DNA from: Trachythela sp. YZ-2020 | Lineage: Eukaryota; Cnidaria; Anthozoa; Malacalcyonacea; Clavulariidae | Assembly (NCBI GenBank): GCA_016169945.1 | Contig: JADLSH010000327.1 | Location: 310,001 to 374,000 of the forward strand | Reading direction: 5' to 3' | Length of the DNA: 64,000 bases | Part shown: positions 1-11,129 of the stretch, one piece after another | Numbering within the stretch: the first letter of the stretch is position 1 | Layout: each line of letters starts with the position of its first letter | Position numbers and translations under genes: made by a program | Notes under the pieces: model-generated | Told to the model about the DNA's origin: nothing | Database searches by the model: none | What the model saw: only the letters and a program-made list of their open reading frames with translations

Positions 1-1
1 T

Positions 2-943
2 ATGAATATAGTTCTATGTTACGGTTTTATTGGAGAAGTGCACTACAAGCTTGGCAACAGCACTGAAAGTATAAGATGTATTAAAACTGCACTTCAAGTG
101 ACCACTGATGACGATCAACAACGTTTATTGGCACAAAGTGTTCTGTGTTGCCATCTTTTGAAATTGAAGGTAGATGAAAACTTCTACATGGAATTGTTGG
201 ACAATATATATAGTTTACCTGGAATTAAGGGAAATTACAAGCCGTTCTTACCTATGTTCTATTTGAAATTAGGTTCAAAACAACTTGAGTCAGGAAAGTA
301 TGAAGCTGGTCTAGCGTCCCTTCAAGAAGCTCTTGGTATTGAGGTAGAGGTCACGCTGAGGGAAAGTGTTGATATTCGAGTGGGGACGGTTTCATGCTAC
401 TTTGCAATGGTGAACACCTTAGTTAAAATTGGAAAGTCTAAATTGGCGAGAAGGGCAATTGACAGAGCTACAAAAATAGTAGAATCACTTCCTGAAGGTG
501 TACAACATTTTTCGATATTACGTTGTTATACCTTGAAGGGTCGCATTCAAATTGAAATGCGGGATTATGTTGCAGCAATTGAGTCACTTGAACATGCACT
601 TGTGCAGCTTTCAAAATTTCCTAATGCAGCCTATGAGAAGTCGGACGTATTTGAGTGTCGTGAGGCGGTTGCTATAGCTTATTTTCATGAAAGGTCCTAT
701 AAAGATGCGCTTACATCAATATATGACGCATTGTCTATCATTAAAGATGCTTTTCCTGAGGGATGCGAAAATGAAGCTGAATTGTATCTCTTGCTGGCCA
801 CAATCGCACGAAATATGGAAAACAGAAGTTTAGCAGTGAGTAATTTGCGCTTGGCGTACAAGATGTATTCAAAAATTCTAGGAGAAACCCATTTCAAGAC
901 ACAGCAATGTTACATTTTATATGCTAGAGGTCTTATAAATTGA
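2..943 (+). CDS. HEPN-NB-ARC-TPR paralogue A, C-terminal TPR part only
   Basis: The reading frame is open from the window edge to a TGA at 941-943 (313 aa), so only the 3' end of the gene is here and the true start lies outside. It consists of tetratricopeptide repeats: helical pairs such as YKLGNSTESIRCIKTAL, ESGKYEAGLASLQEAL, VAAIESLEHAL and YKDALTSIYDALS recur at roughly 35-45 residues. It is nearly identical to the end of paralogue B (22,400-23,314) and clearly similar to C (40,400-41,326), so the missing part should be HEPN plus NB-ARC. TPR arrays of STAND proteins usually act as the ligand or partner sensor; that role is inferred. Unlike B, this copy has no frame break in the visible part, and it keeps the ~17 bp that B has lost near 22,525. 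Confidence 0.85.
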   Translation: MNIVLCYGFIGEVHYKLGNSTESIRCIKTALQVTTDDDQQRLLAQSVLCCHLLKLKVDENFYMELLDNIYSLPGIKGNYKPFLPMFYLKLGSKQLESGKYEAGLASLQEALGIEVEVTLRESVDIRVGTVSCYFAMVNTLVKIGKSKLARRAIDRATKIVESLPEGVQHFSILRCYTLKGRIQIEMRDYVAAIESLEHALVQLSKFPNAAYEKSDVFECREAVAIAYFHERSYKDALTSIYDALSIIKDAFPEGCENEAELYLLLATIARNMENRSLAVSNLRLAYKMYSKILGETHFKTQQCYILYARGLIN

Positions 944-2104
944 CTGTTCATATCCCTTTTTCTGAACACGATCAAAGTATATGTACAAATTATCAGTGTT
1001 AAGACTATAAGCGGTGCTTATACAGAGAAAACAATGTAGTTGATTTAAATTCAGCAGTGTCGTGGTTTCGCTTAACAGTTTCCACTTATTTTTGTATATC
1101 CTGAGTTTTTTCAGAAAATTTCCGGCCAGTGATAATCATCAAAACGTGCTCATAAAAACTCTGCAAACCAACATATTGTTTGACCGCAAGTAAAACTGCA
1201 TTATAGGTTTCAATTTCGATAATGCTGCTTATTCTAGACAATTTTTGTTCACATCATGCCGAGGAACATGGGATTAGAAAGTTTTGCCATTGTGATTAAA
1301 ATGATTGATATTCCTCTTTTGAAAATAGTCATCGTGACGTTTGATACTGTTTCCAGCTTACGTTTCAGGAACCTTGTAAGAGCATGTTTATTTCAGAGTC
1401 TGATGGGATGTTTTCGGCATTGGGAGATTTTTTCATCAATGACTACTTGAAAATTTAACTTTGAATCGAAATTCTAATTAACCTTTTTCTATGAAAGACT
1501 AGCCTGCAAGGCATGCTCTCGCGGGTCAGGGTTAGGAAGACGAGACTGGATGTTTGCTGGGATATTTGCTGGGTTTCAACGTTGATTAGGATTTCGCAAA
1601 ATGTCAGCCGAAAACAGTTTGTCTGAAAGTTGATGTTTTTATACTCGTATATTATCTGTGTTACGCGGGATTGAACATTTATGTTGAAAAAAAACATAAC
1701 CTTCTTGAGGCAGGGACTGCCAGTAATATGTTAAGAAAAGGAAGTATGTAATTTTAACTTTAAACGAAGTTATACTCTTTGAGAACATGTTCATCCCATC
1801 TAACATAGATAATTTCTGATGTCCTCACCCGAGATCTTAATGAATGTAATGCCATATAGAAGCTCTGTAGCTTATTAAGAATTGTAGTTTGTTGCCATTT
1901 TACTGGTACTTTAGTATTATGTGAGAGAGATCTATATATTACGGTATTCAGAGAGATCTATATATAATGGCATTTTGATAACGTGAAATTGAAATCTGGA
2001 TATAATTTCCAGCAACTGATTCTCGTGTTACATGTAAAATAATATTTTATTCTCATATAATCAAATAACTAAGGATAATTCTATAAAATATATTAAATTG
2101 AACT
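944..2104 (+). repeat. duplicated 3' flank of paralogue A
   Basis: No gene is seen. The sequence aligns almost base for base with the flank of B (23,315-24,470) and more loosely with that of C (41,327-42,430). The duplication unit therefore includes more than 1 kb of non-coding DNA 3' of the gene. A short direct duplication (GAGAGATCTATATAT, twice) lies at about 1,924-1,965. Confidence 0.75.
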
Positions 2105-2273
2105 GAGTATACACACGAAATCAAGAATATCTCGGTAGTTTATTGTAAGAATATTTACAAGGCAGATTAATATTTTTTAGCATTTGTGTAGTTAGAAGCC
2201 ATTATAGTAAATCATTTTATTGAAGTTCCTCCACTGCATTGGTTTATTAATCAACTACTATACGCCTATTTTC

Positions 2274-2787
2274 AGGGACGCTGGGACGATAAAAGGCACA
2301 AGGGAATGTTTTCACATAGCGATTTGTCGGATCCATTTCAAATTTTGCTGAATGTTAAGAACAAAGAAATTGGTGATGTCACCAGATGACGTTTACACCA
2401 CGCATTTTTCAGTTATCGCGCAAGTAAATGTATAAAATGGTCCGGCAAATACTAGCGTGAAAACGAAGCTATAATCTCATTTTTATGAACTAAGCAATGT
2501 TAGTTTTTCTTTGTCGGAATCTTTTTTTGTAAAATCTAATGAAAATAGGAAACAGTTTTTCGTCCTCGTTCGTACACCGTGAGGTTGTACTGCATGTTTG
2601 AGACTGAAAATCAGAAAATACCATCAAAATAACTATGATGTTTAAAATGTACAAAAACGTAGTTTATAGAACACTTTTTCATTGTTTTTCCATCTCAATT
2701 TATGTTGTTACACAACGGACTGATAGTTCAAATAGCAATGGGAACGAATTGTGAAATGTGGCATCCTTGCCTCGTTTCAGCGTCTCT
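2274..2787. mobile_element. non-autonomous inverted-repeat element
   Basis: The ends are imperfect inverted repeats, AGGGACGCTGGGACGA on the left and the complement of AGAGACGCTGAAACGA on the right, and no protein is encoded. A second copy lies 3' of paralogue C (42,598-43,054). It is absent from the flank of B, where sequence corresponding to about 2,105-2,860 is missing. The superfamily cannot be decided and no target duplication is clear. Confidence 0.5.
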
Positions 2788-2854
2788 ACCGATTTATAGA
2801 ATGATCAAATACTATAATATAGTTTCGTTCACATTTTATCGATCTTCTAATAAG

Positions 2855-4260
2855 AGATGACTCTAAGCTCGTTCGCACTTACGAGAGATAATAAGGAATT
2901 GAGAACTTTTTGTTTCTTTTTCTGTATCTTACTATTCTCACGTAATGTTCATTGTAAGTGCCGTTATAAGTGCAAACGAGTTTGGTAGCCTTTTGTTGCA
3001 TGCATCTTACTTTGTCAATATATTATTAGACTTATGTAGAATAGAAAATATAAATCTTTTTCATTTGAAAGAAATATATGTATACCACACCTTTTTCATT
3101 TTTTTACTGTGCGTTACACATTGCGATTTGTTGGGCGATTTCATATTTAGGTATGATAATGATTTTTTTCAAATATTACATGTTGACAGATGTCGTTAAC
3201 GCGTTCTTTTTAAAACTATTTTAAATATATCAAAGTGGATCTTAAATCAGCCGGACAAATCGCAATGTGTAAACGCATACACTTCCAATAGGGCTTAGCT
3301 TTAAAGAAATTTTGCCTACCAAGGCAACATTTTCTCCAATTTCTATCAATTTTCTGAAAAGATATTTTCTTGTTAGTCGCAATTTCAGGACAAACTATAG
3401 GAAAAACTTACTTTGACATCTTAGAAATTTTGTTTTCTCAGTTGTGACGTCACAATAGTCACATGCATGTTAAAAACACACGTTCACTCATTTTAAAATT
3501 AAGAAATAACAAATGAAAAGATTGTAAAAGGTGTATTTAGTATATCAAATTATTTCGAACGGGACAAAATACCTATATTTTTGTTCTTATCTACTGTGAT
3601 TGATTTAAGTAATGTTGCTACGTACACGAGTTTTGTGAAAACTCCATAATTTCAAGTGAAATAGCGTTGTAAATATATAATACGATAACTTAATATTTTC
3701 ATTCTTACACAACTTAGTGTTAATGATATGAATGTAAAAGCTGAGACAAAATGTAAAACGGCGATGCTACATAACAAACAAGAAGACGCACATCGGGTAC
3801 ATAACAAATTGACATGTGCTTTAAAACTCGTCAAAAGAGAGAAACAGTTGGACTTAATATATTCCAAGAATTCTTATACAGTTATTAGCAAAATTCACAA
3901 ATGAAAAATGTGGAGCTGTATTCTATTGTTTGCTTTTAATTAAATATAACTATATTTCAATTTGTACGATATTAAAGTGTTTTGATTTTTTCTATCCGCA
4001 TCAATTTACCCTTGTTCTTGGCCTCAGTGACCGCAGAACCAGGGGGACTCGCCTACAATGCTTGTTCCTTACATTCTACATTCAGGATATTTCTAACCCG
4101 TCCAAAAAAGAATAAGTATGACCCTATGCCACTAATACGTTCCCCTTTTCCGGCGGTGCCCGAAGACCTTTTGCGGCCTTTGCTTGGCCTACATTAATAT
4201 TAGCTCCTCAAATTTCGGTATTAAAATGTTTGATATTTTCTATTTATCGTGCTAACAGAG
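2855..4260 (+). repeat. gene-flank repeat module, copy 1
   Basis: Non-coding AT-rich block starting near the sequence AAGCTCGTTCGCACTTACGA. It recurs at 5,455-6,815, 24,470-26,070 and 43,105-44,345, so there is one copy 3' of each NB-ARC paralogue plus one extra tandem copy after A. No coding potential was recognised. Confidence 0.7.
3116..3270. repeat. conserved 16-bp inverted repeat pair in the gene-flank module
   Basis: ACACATTGCGATTTGT (3,116-3,131) is the exact reverse complement of ACAAATCGCAATGTGT (3,255-3,270). The same pair occurs at 5,567-5,724, 24,687-24,845 and 43,420-43,648, with at most one mismatch in the left arm and a variable interior. This looks like the termini of a ~155-bp MITE carried by the duplicated module. 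Confidence 0.65.
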
Positions 4261-4269
4261 GAACACACA

Positions 4270-4770
4270 CACAAATAAACCCAGGTGAACTTCTCCAAAC
4301 ACAGGTTCGTACCAAAGTACATCAGTATCGCCACTAAGGCCGAACGAAGTTGAGTTTTTCATAGACTGGTCCGTAGAGCAATTGTGAATCTTTGCCACTA
4401 AGTCCCGAAGGAAGTTGATCTATTCATGGACCGTTTCGTAGCAAAAATACATCATCGAAACAAAATTTTGAACCAAGATGACTTGTTCACGGACCGATCC
4501 ATAGCAAACTAGATCATACCAGACTATAAGTGCCGAACCAAGTTGAATTGTCAACTCATGATCAGTCCATGTTCACAGCATACTTTATCGCCACTATGAA
4601 TATCAACTGACAAACGAAGTTTACTTCTAACGAACTGGTCGGATTGAAAGTGCATCATCTCAACTAATGCTAAACGAAGCTGACTTGTTCACAGATCAGT
4701 TCATAGCTAGAGTACATCATCGTCACTCACTAAGTTGACTTGCATGAGTCCGTAGTTAATTATTGCCATG
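4270..4770 (+). repeat. diverged ~65-bp tandem repeat, block 1
   Basis: About seven imperfect units of roughly 65 bp follow one another. Each carries a version of GAAGTTGACTTGTTCACGGA, then CCGGTCCATAGCAAAAGTAC and ATCATCGCCACTAAGTGCCG. Related blocks lie at 6,830-7,365, 7,720-7,866, 8,690-8,929 and 26,080-26,310. The units are heavily diverged, so this is an old minisatellite. Confidence 0.65.
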
Positions 4771-4819
4771 CACTATGAGTGGAAAACCACCAGGGACATA
4801 ACTCGACTTTACGCATTGG

Positions 4820-4862
4820 AGGGGGGGGGGGGGGTTTACGCATTGGAGGGGGGGGGGGGTTG
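4820..4862 (+). repeat. two long G runs in a short tandem duplication
   Basis: TTTACGCATTGGA followed by a long G run occurs twice in tandem. The homopolymers could form G-quadruplex structures. They are also places where assembly length is unreliable. Confidence 0.7.
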
Positions 4863-5315
4863 TGGAATCATTTTGTCAGACAAAAAGGGTGGCCAGCAAT
4901 CAATGCCACATCAACAAAAAATAACAAAATATACAATAGTATATTAAATTAACACAAACATGCAATTAAATACGTCGTTCTTGTGAATCGTGAGCGAATT
5001 GTATTTCTTCTTGAATGATGAAAGGGAGGCTCCCAGGCCAAGGAAGTATTCGTGACGTAATTATTGAAAGGGTGTATTCTTATGAACATTACATTGATGA
5101 TGACAGTATTAACATAATTAGTAATTGATGATGACAGTATTAAACATAATTAGTACTCATTTTTACTGAGTCCGCACTGAGTGAGCACAGTCGATACAGA
5201 GTTTACTGATACAGATACACTTCATCGTTCAAACTGAATCTTGAGTTTTTGATCCTCTTTGTAAGCCCAAATATTTAGAACCGTTTGATATCAATGTTAT
5301 CCGTTAATTAAATCC

Positions 5316-5450
5316 AGGTTGGTTCGTCCGAGATTGACACACCTCGAGAGGCTGGCAGCTTCCCAATTTCACCTCGCTTGTAGTCGCTTCGTTCGATGAG
5401 GTCGGAAAATTGTCAGCCTCCCTCCCGTCAATCCCTCCCGTCAATGGGTT
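5316..5450. repeat. short foldback element, copy 1
   Basis: AATCCAGGTTGGTTCGTCCG begins a segment also found at 7,602-7,735. In the second copy both ends are kept and pair as inverted repeats. Here the right end is degraded (CCCGTCAATCCCTCCCGTCAA). Confidence 0.5.
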
Positions 5451-5454
5451 GCCA

Positions 5455-6815
5455 GTAAATTTTGTCGCATGCATCTTACTTTGTCAATATATATATTGTT
5501 AAACTTCTGTAGAATAGACTATATAAGCATTTATACTACACCTTTTTCAATTTTTTACTCAACGGTACACATTGCGATTTGTTGGGGCGATTTCAGATTT
5601 AGCTATGATAATGATGAAATTTTTGAAATATTATATGTCAACAGATGTCGTTAGCGCGTCCTTTTTTAAACTATTTCAATATATTAAAGTGGATCTTAAA
5701 TCAGCCGGACAAATCGCAATGTGTAAACGCTTACATTTCCAATAGGGCTTAGCTTTAAAGAAATTTGCCTAACAACATTTTCTCCAATTTTTATCAATTG
5801 TATAAAAAAATATTTTCTTTTTAGTCGCTATTTCAGAACAAACTATAGGGAAACTTACTTTGAATACCAAACTTTTAGCTCATAATAGCACGCTCGAGAT
5901 ATCTTAGAAATTTTGTTCTCTCAGTTGTGACGTCACAATAGTCACATGCATGTTAAAAACACACGTTCACTCATTTTAAAATTAAGAAATAACGAATGAA
6001 AAGATTGTAAAAGGTCTATTTAGTATACCAAATTCTTTCAAATTTCTTTTTTCTTATCTACTGTGGTTGATTTAAGTAATGTTACTACGTACACCAGTTT
6101 TTGTGAAAACTCCATAATTTCAAGTGAATAACGTTGTAAATATATAATACGATAACTTAATATCTCCATTACAGAATATAGTGTTAATAATATGAATGTA
6201 AAAATTGAGACAAACTCGGTGGTGCTACTCGTCAAAAGAGAGAAACAGTTGGACTTAATATATTCCAAGAATTCTTATACAGTTATTAGCAAAATTCACA
6301 AATGAAAAATGTGCAGCTGTATTCTATTGCTTGCTTTTAATTAAATATAACTATATTTAAATTTGTACGATATTAAAGTGTTTTGATTTTTTCTATCGGC
6401 ATCAATTTACCCTTCACTACAGGGCACTCACAGATTGCGTACCTCCGCCATCAACGTAAGTCAAGTATTCATGCAATTATTACATATGCACTAATTCAGC
6501 ATTTAATTCCCCCCCCCCTTCCGTACTTTTTCAAAATGGAAATAATACTATAGGTGTATAAATGGCCTCAGAATGCAGAGAATGGTGCTGCAGAGACCTT
6601 AGAAATCGTATTTTTACCGGGGGGGAACCCGTCGGACTCGCCTACAATGTGTGTTCGTTACATTCTACATTCAGGATATTTCTCACCCCGTCCCAAAAAA
6701 GAATAAATAGGACCCTGCCTATGCCACTGATAAGCTCCACATATTAAGGAATATGACCATTAGCTCCACAATTTTGGTATTAAAATGTTTGATATTTTCT
6801 ATTTATCGTGCTAAC
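5455..6815 (+). repeat. gene-flank repeat module, copy 2
   Basis: Second tandem copy of the module at 2,855-4,260, with the same inverted repeat pair at 5,567-5,724. A short run of C near 6,508 and a GC-rich fragment at 6,560-6,650 belong to a high-copy dispersed repeat. No gene was seen. Confidence 0.7.
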
Positions 6816-6829
6816 AGAGGAACACACAA

Positions 6830-7365
6830 ATAAACCCAGGTGAACTTCTCCCAACACAGGTTCGTGCCAAAGTATATCAGTATGGCCGCTAAGGCCGAAC
6901 AAAGGTAAGTTTTTCATGGACTGGTCCGTATAGCAATTGTGAATCATTGCCACTAAGTGACGAATTAAGTTGATCTGTTCATGGACCGGTCCGTAGCAAA
7001 AATGCATAATCGAAACAAAATTTTGAACGAAGATGACTTGTTCACGGACCGATCCATAGCAATGTAGATCATACCGCACTATAAGTGCCGAACCAAGTCG
7101 ACTTGTGAACTGACCAGTCCATGTTCACAGTACTTTATTACCACTATGAGTGCTAACTGCAAACCGAAGTTTCCTTCTAACGAACTGGTCAGATTCAAAG
7201 TACATCAATAACATCATCCAAACAATGCTAAACGAAGCTGACTTGTTCACAGAACAGTCCATAGCTAAAGTACATCATCGCCACTTAGTTGACTTGAGAA
7301 CTGAACAGTTCGTCATAAAAGTGAATTATTACCACTATGAGTGGCAAACTTCCAGGGGCACAACT
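6830..7365 (+). repeat. diverged ~65-bp tandem repeat, block 2
   Basis: Same minisatellite as 4,270-4,770, with unit landmarks such as GACTTGTTCACGGACCGATC and CATCATCGCCACTTAG. Its order and neighbours match block 1, so it was copied together with the module upstream. Confidence 0.65.
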
Positions 7366-7601
7366 TGACTTTACGAATTGGAGGGGGAAGGGGTTGTGAA
7401 GGAATTTTTCCAGACAAAAGGGGTGGTCACCAACCTATGCCACACCCACAAAGAATAACAGAAAATATATAATAGTATATAACACAAACATGCAATTCAA
7501 ATGACGCCACTGACATTCTAAATAAGTACTCTTATGAACATTACATTGACATACTGATGACAATAATATTAACCTAATTAGTACTCATTATTAGTACCGT
7601 T

Positions 7602-7735
7602 AAATCCAGGTTGGTTCGTCTGGGATTGACACACCACAAGAGGCTGGCAGCTTTCACCTCACTTTAGCTTCGTTCGACGAGGTCGGGAAATTGTCAGTCT
7701 CCCTCGCGTCAATCCCGGACGAACCTCCCTGGAAG
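7602..7735. repeat. short foldback element, copy 2
   Basis: GGTTCGTCTGGGATTGAC near the left end pairs with GTCAATCCCGGACGAACC at the right end, giving a ~130-bp foldback. It resembles a very small MITE. The related copy is 5,316-5,450. Confidence 0.6.
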
Positions 7736-7867
7736 TATGTTTGTTATAGGACAAGTCCGTAGCAAAGTGCATCGTCGCCACTAAGATTAAGTCCAAAACG
7801 AATTTGATTTACTTACAGTACACGTCTGGTCCGGTACTAAATGTACATCCTATGGTACATCACATGC

Positions 7868-8698
7868 AGGGCATTTTTTAACATATGGACTGGGGGGGCC
7901 AAGGCCCCAACAGCCCCCATGTTGGCCCCCCAGTTAAATATTTTGCCCCTCCCCCAGTGAAAATCACTTTTTTAAAAGATATTGACAAAAAATGAAGAAT
8001 AATTTAGTTCAAGAGAATGTATTAGCAGTTATTCTCACTATTCTGTAACCCAACCTTTGTTGAATGTAATTCCACTAACATTATTTGTCGAGCACGAAAA
8101 CGGCTGAAATAGGCAAATAGCTTCATCGCCTTGATGAATTCCCTAAAATTTTCCGGTCGGGGCTGTCATTAAGAATCAAGGTTTAGCTCATTAATTTCAT
8201 GACATTCTACATACATGACAGAGTATATGCGGGATATTCCAGAGCGCTCATAGGCTGATGGGCCTCGGGGCCTGGACATGAGTTTTTCTGTGGCGGCCAT
8301 TTTGTTTTTTCACAAAGTAAAAGTTTTGTATTGTGAAATGTAGCCTGGCCCTAAAAAACATATTTAGACGCGTCACTATAATCTATTTGCGTTAATGGAC
8401 ATTAGTTCCTTTCAACGCACAAGTTGTACATTTAATGTTTTGATACTACTTTTGGTAAATAAAGTTTGTATTTTTTGTGCGTTTTCCTTATTTTTATCTG
8501 AAATACAAGTACAGTTAGCACAAATCTTAGAACAAATTTGAAGGCTCAGAATGCAGGAAATGGCGTTTCCGGACTACTGATTACCCCGTACCCCCCCTAG
8601 GCACGCGTGGCCACGATCGGCATTTCGTTCCGCCGGTGGGAGTTCCCTTTTTGCCAATGGTCCGGGCCCCCACTCGAAAATCCTTAAAAAATGCCCTG
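7868..8698. mobile_element. DNA element with CAGGGCATTTTTTAA termini
   Basis: CAGGGCATTTTTTAA at 7,868 is matched by TTAAAAAATGCCCTG at 8,684-8,698, a 15-bp perfect terminal inverted repeat. It sits inside the diverged ~65-bp minisatellite, which continues on both sides. The interior is non-coding and includes a GC-rich stretch. A CAGGG terminus is seen in several cut-and-paste superfamilies, and no exact target duplication could be assigned. Confidence 0.6.
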
Positions 8699-8929
8699 GC
8701 ACATCATTCCCACTAATTGCCGAACATTTGCAAACCATTGCATCCTCGCCATTAAATGGCAAAAAATCGACTGTTTCACGATCCATTATTCCATTCCATA
8801 GCAAAAGTGCAATATCGACACTATAAGTTCCGAACGAAATTAACTCTTTCACAAAATGGTCCATGACAAAAGTGCATCATAGCCGCAAAGTGACGAATGA
8901 AGTTGACCTGTTCAGGATCGGTTCATAGA
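8690..8929 (+). repeat. diverged ~65-bp tandem repeat, block 3
   Basis: Continuation of the minisatellite beyond the element at 7,868-8,698. Units contain CCATAGCAAAAGTGCAATAT and GACGAATGAAGTTGACCTG. It is cut off by the MITE that starts at 8,932. Confidence 0.6.
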
Positions 8930-8931
8930 TA

Positions 8932-9833
8932 AGGTGGCTCCTTACAATTTTGAAATATGGTAAATTTATGATTTAGATTGACTTTTGATGAACTGTTACT
9001 TGTTAGCAAACAAAAATTGTACCACATATATTGAGCAACATTCTAAGAGTCGGAAATTCTTCACAAATATGATGTCATTATCGTTCATATGGTAACAATG
9101 ACGTTTCAATATGGCCGATATTTAAGCTTTTAACGCATTTTACTCGAAAAAACGCCTGGTTTACCCCTATTTTTTATTTTATAAAACATTTTCATTTAGT
9201 ACAATAGAACATCTAAACAAGTTTAAAAAAATTCTGTACAGCCAAATTTAAAAAAAATTAATAAACATGATTTTTCGTTATAAATATTTTTTGGCTCCAC
9301 AGAATTTTTTTAAACTTGTTCAGATAATCTATTTTTCTACAGGAAAACGTTTCATGAAATAAAAAATGGGGGTAACCAGGCGTTTTTAGAGTAAAGTGCG
9401 ACGAAAGGCAAAATATCGACCATATTGAAACGTCATTGTTACTATAGCAACGGTGATGATGTCATTTTTGTAAACAATTTTCAGCTCTTAGAATGTTGCT
9501 CAACATAAGTCATACAATTTTTGTAAAAATTATTTTAAAAGTTTGATTTAAATCGTTAAAGGTGATGTAAAGCCCCGATGTAAACAAACCGGCAACGTCC
9601 GTTTGTTTACATTTTAAACACGCTATATTTAAAAAATTATGATGTGTTCTGGTTCGCTATGCTTTAAATAAATACAGATTCGAGTTTCTGATTGAGAAGA
9701 TGTCGAATTTTAGTCGAAACAACGCGAAATTTCGGCATTGTTTACATCGCGGGACCCCCCATAGAACATGCGCAGAATGGACTTTACATGGTCTTTAATT
9801 TTCCACATTTCAAAAAATTGTAGTGAGCCACCT
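8932..9833. mobile_element. long-arm MITE with TA target duplication
   Basis: Outer ends AGGTGGCTC and GAGCCACCT are flanked by TA on both sides (8,930-8,931 and 9,834-9,835). The whole left half (to about 9,240) pairs with the right half (from about 9,280), including the shared core GACGTTTCAATATGG and its complement. It is a foldback of ~670 bp once the nested insertion at 9,560-9,794 is removed. There is no coding sequence. The TA target suits a Tc1/mariner-type transposase acting in trans. Confidence 0.75.
9560..9794. mobile_element. TTAA-flanked MITE nested in the TA-type MITE
   Basis: TTAA flanks the insert at 9,556-9,559 and 9,795-9,798. The ends are imperfect inverted repeats around GATGTAAAG and CTTTACAT. 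Removing it restores the match between the right arm of the host MITE and its left arm (GATTTAAATC against GATTTAGATT), which shows it is a later insertion. A TTAA target is typical of piggyBac and Kolobok families. Confidence 0.7.
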
Positions 9834-9849
9834 TAAGACAAGTACATAT

Positions 9850-10088
9850 TAGGGCCAAATATACGGGAGAAAATAAGTCGCGACTCACAGACTCTCACAT
9901 AAGACGCGTCTTATATAAGACGCGAACGCACTCGTATAAATTGTCAAATTCTAGTAAGTCGCGACTTAAATAAGAACAGGGGTTCAGGCTGTTTCACAAT
10001 AAGTGGCGACTTACTAGAATTTGGCCATTTATACGAGTGTGTTCGCGTCTTATATAAGGCCCTATTTTCTCTTGTATAAATGGTCCTA
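9850..10088. mobile_element. palindromic MITE
   Basis: TAGGGCCAAATATACGGGAG at the left pairs with CTCTTGTATAAATGGTCCTA at the right. An inner palindrome, CTTATATAAGACGCGAAC against GTTCGCGTCTTATATAAG, makes most of the element self-complementary. Repeated TCGCGACTTA blocks are present. It is non-coding and probably TA-targeted. Confidence 0.7.
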
Positions 10089-10255
10089 AGCCGATGTGTC
10101 TTATAGGTTGCATGGCGGGAAAATATAATTGATTTGCTTTTAGTGGAAAACATTATGTTCGTTTGTCTACAACGTATACAGTAATACAATGTATATTAAT
10201 GTATACAACGTATACAGTAATACCAGTAATACAATGTAATACAATGTAATACAGA

Positions 10256-10620
10256 CATTCCAACCTCCGAGTCCTCAAAACCGGGACACTTCCCAATTTT
10301 CCCATTTTACTTAAATAAACGCCTCCCTCGAATAAACGCCTCCCTCGAAAGCGAACGGTAAATTGTCAAAACAACGTATGTCACGAGAATTACATCGATC
10401 GGCGACAAACTCGGCAATTGTTTGGGGCAACTAGAAGCTCCCATTTCATTAATATGTATTGAACCAAACGAATTTCATTAATATTTGTCACATGAGCCTT
10501 ATTTGAAGAATACAACTATTAAGATACTACAGAAACCGGGACAATAAGAAGAAAACCGGGACACCGGGACAACATAGTCCAAACCGGGACAGTCCCGGGT
10601 AAACCGGAACGGTTGGAATG
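10256..10620. repeat. segment bounded by CATTCCAACC inverted ends
   Basis: CATTCCAACC (10,256-10,265) and GGTTGGAATG (10,611-10,620) face each other. Between them CCGGGAC recurs several times, mostly in the last 120 bp. The flanks share TAATACAATGTA-type repeats. It is a possible small element, and the ends could be chance. Confidence 0.35.
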
Positions 10621-10729
10621 TTTGGTAATACAATGTATACACAGATGACGTAATATATACGGGTTTTCTTTTTGCCCGCAACAAAATATTTGCCTGCGCA
10701 CGAAGCTCGCCTGCGGAGTGTATGCAGGA

Positions 10730-10899
10730 GTGACATCACTGTTGTTGTTACTGTGAAAGGTATATATTTTGATATTTGTCACACAAGATTTCTAAAAATA
10801 TTGTGCAGAAAACGTGATTATTGATAGATTTATACGGACATACGGTGAAAGCTAAAAGACATGTAAAGGAATTATCGTACTACAGTAAAATACGTGTAT
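10730..10899 (+). repeat. left part of ~1-kb dispersed repeat interrupted by a LINE
   Basis: Matches 27,766-27,949 closely from CATCACTGTTGTT through TACAGTAAAATACGTGTAT. The match then breaks exactly where the LINE begins and resumes at 14,122. Confidence 0.75.
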
Positions 10900-11129
10900 A
10901 AAATAATAATAATAATAATAATAATAATAACGATTTATTACGGCATTCCAACTAGTGGCTCTTCATCCGCAAAAATTACATATGTTAAACAATTTAGTAT
11001 AAGTAATACAGATTAGCTATAATTTAATATATACAATATGTTTACAGATAAAAGATAAGATTTAGAGATTATATACTATTTAAGATTACATAGAAGAATA
11101 AAATGTATATATAAATATATATATATGTA

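Noticed and set aside
7868..8698. 8-bp target duplication for the CAGGG element
   Set aside because: Flanks share ACATCA but not directly next to the ends; the similarity can come from the surrounding minisatellite.
4270..8929. CRISPR-like array
   Set aside because: Repeat units are diverged and contiguous, without constant repeats and unique spacers; the genome is eukaryotic.
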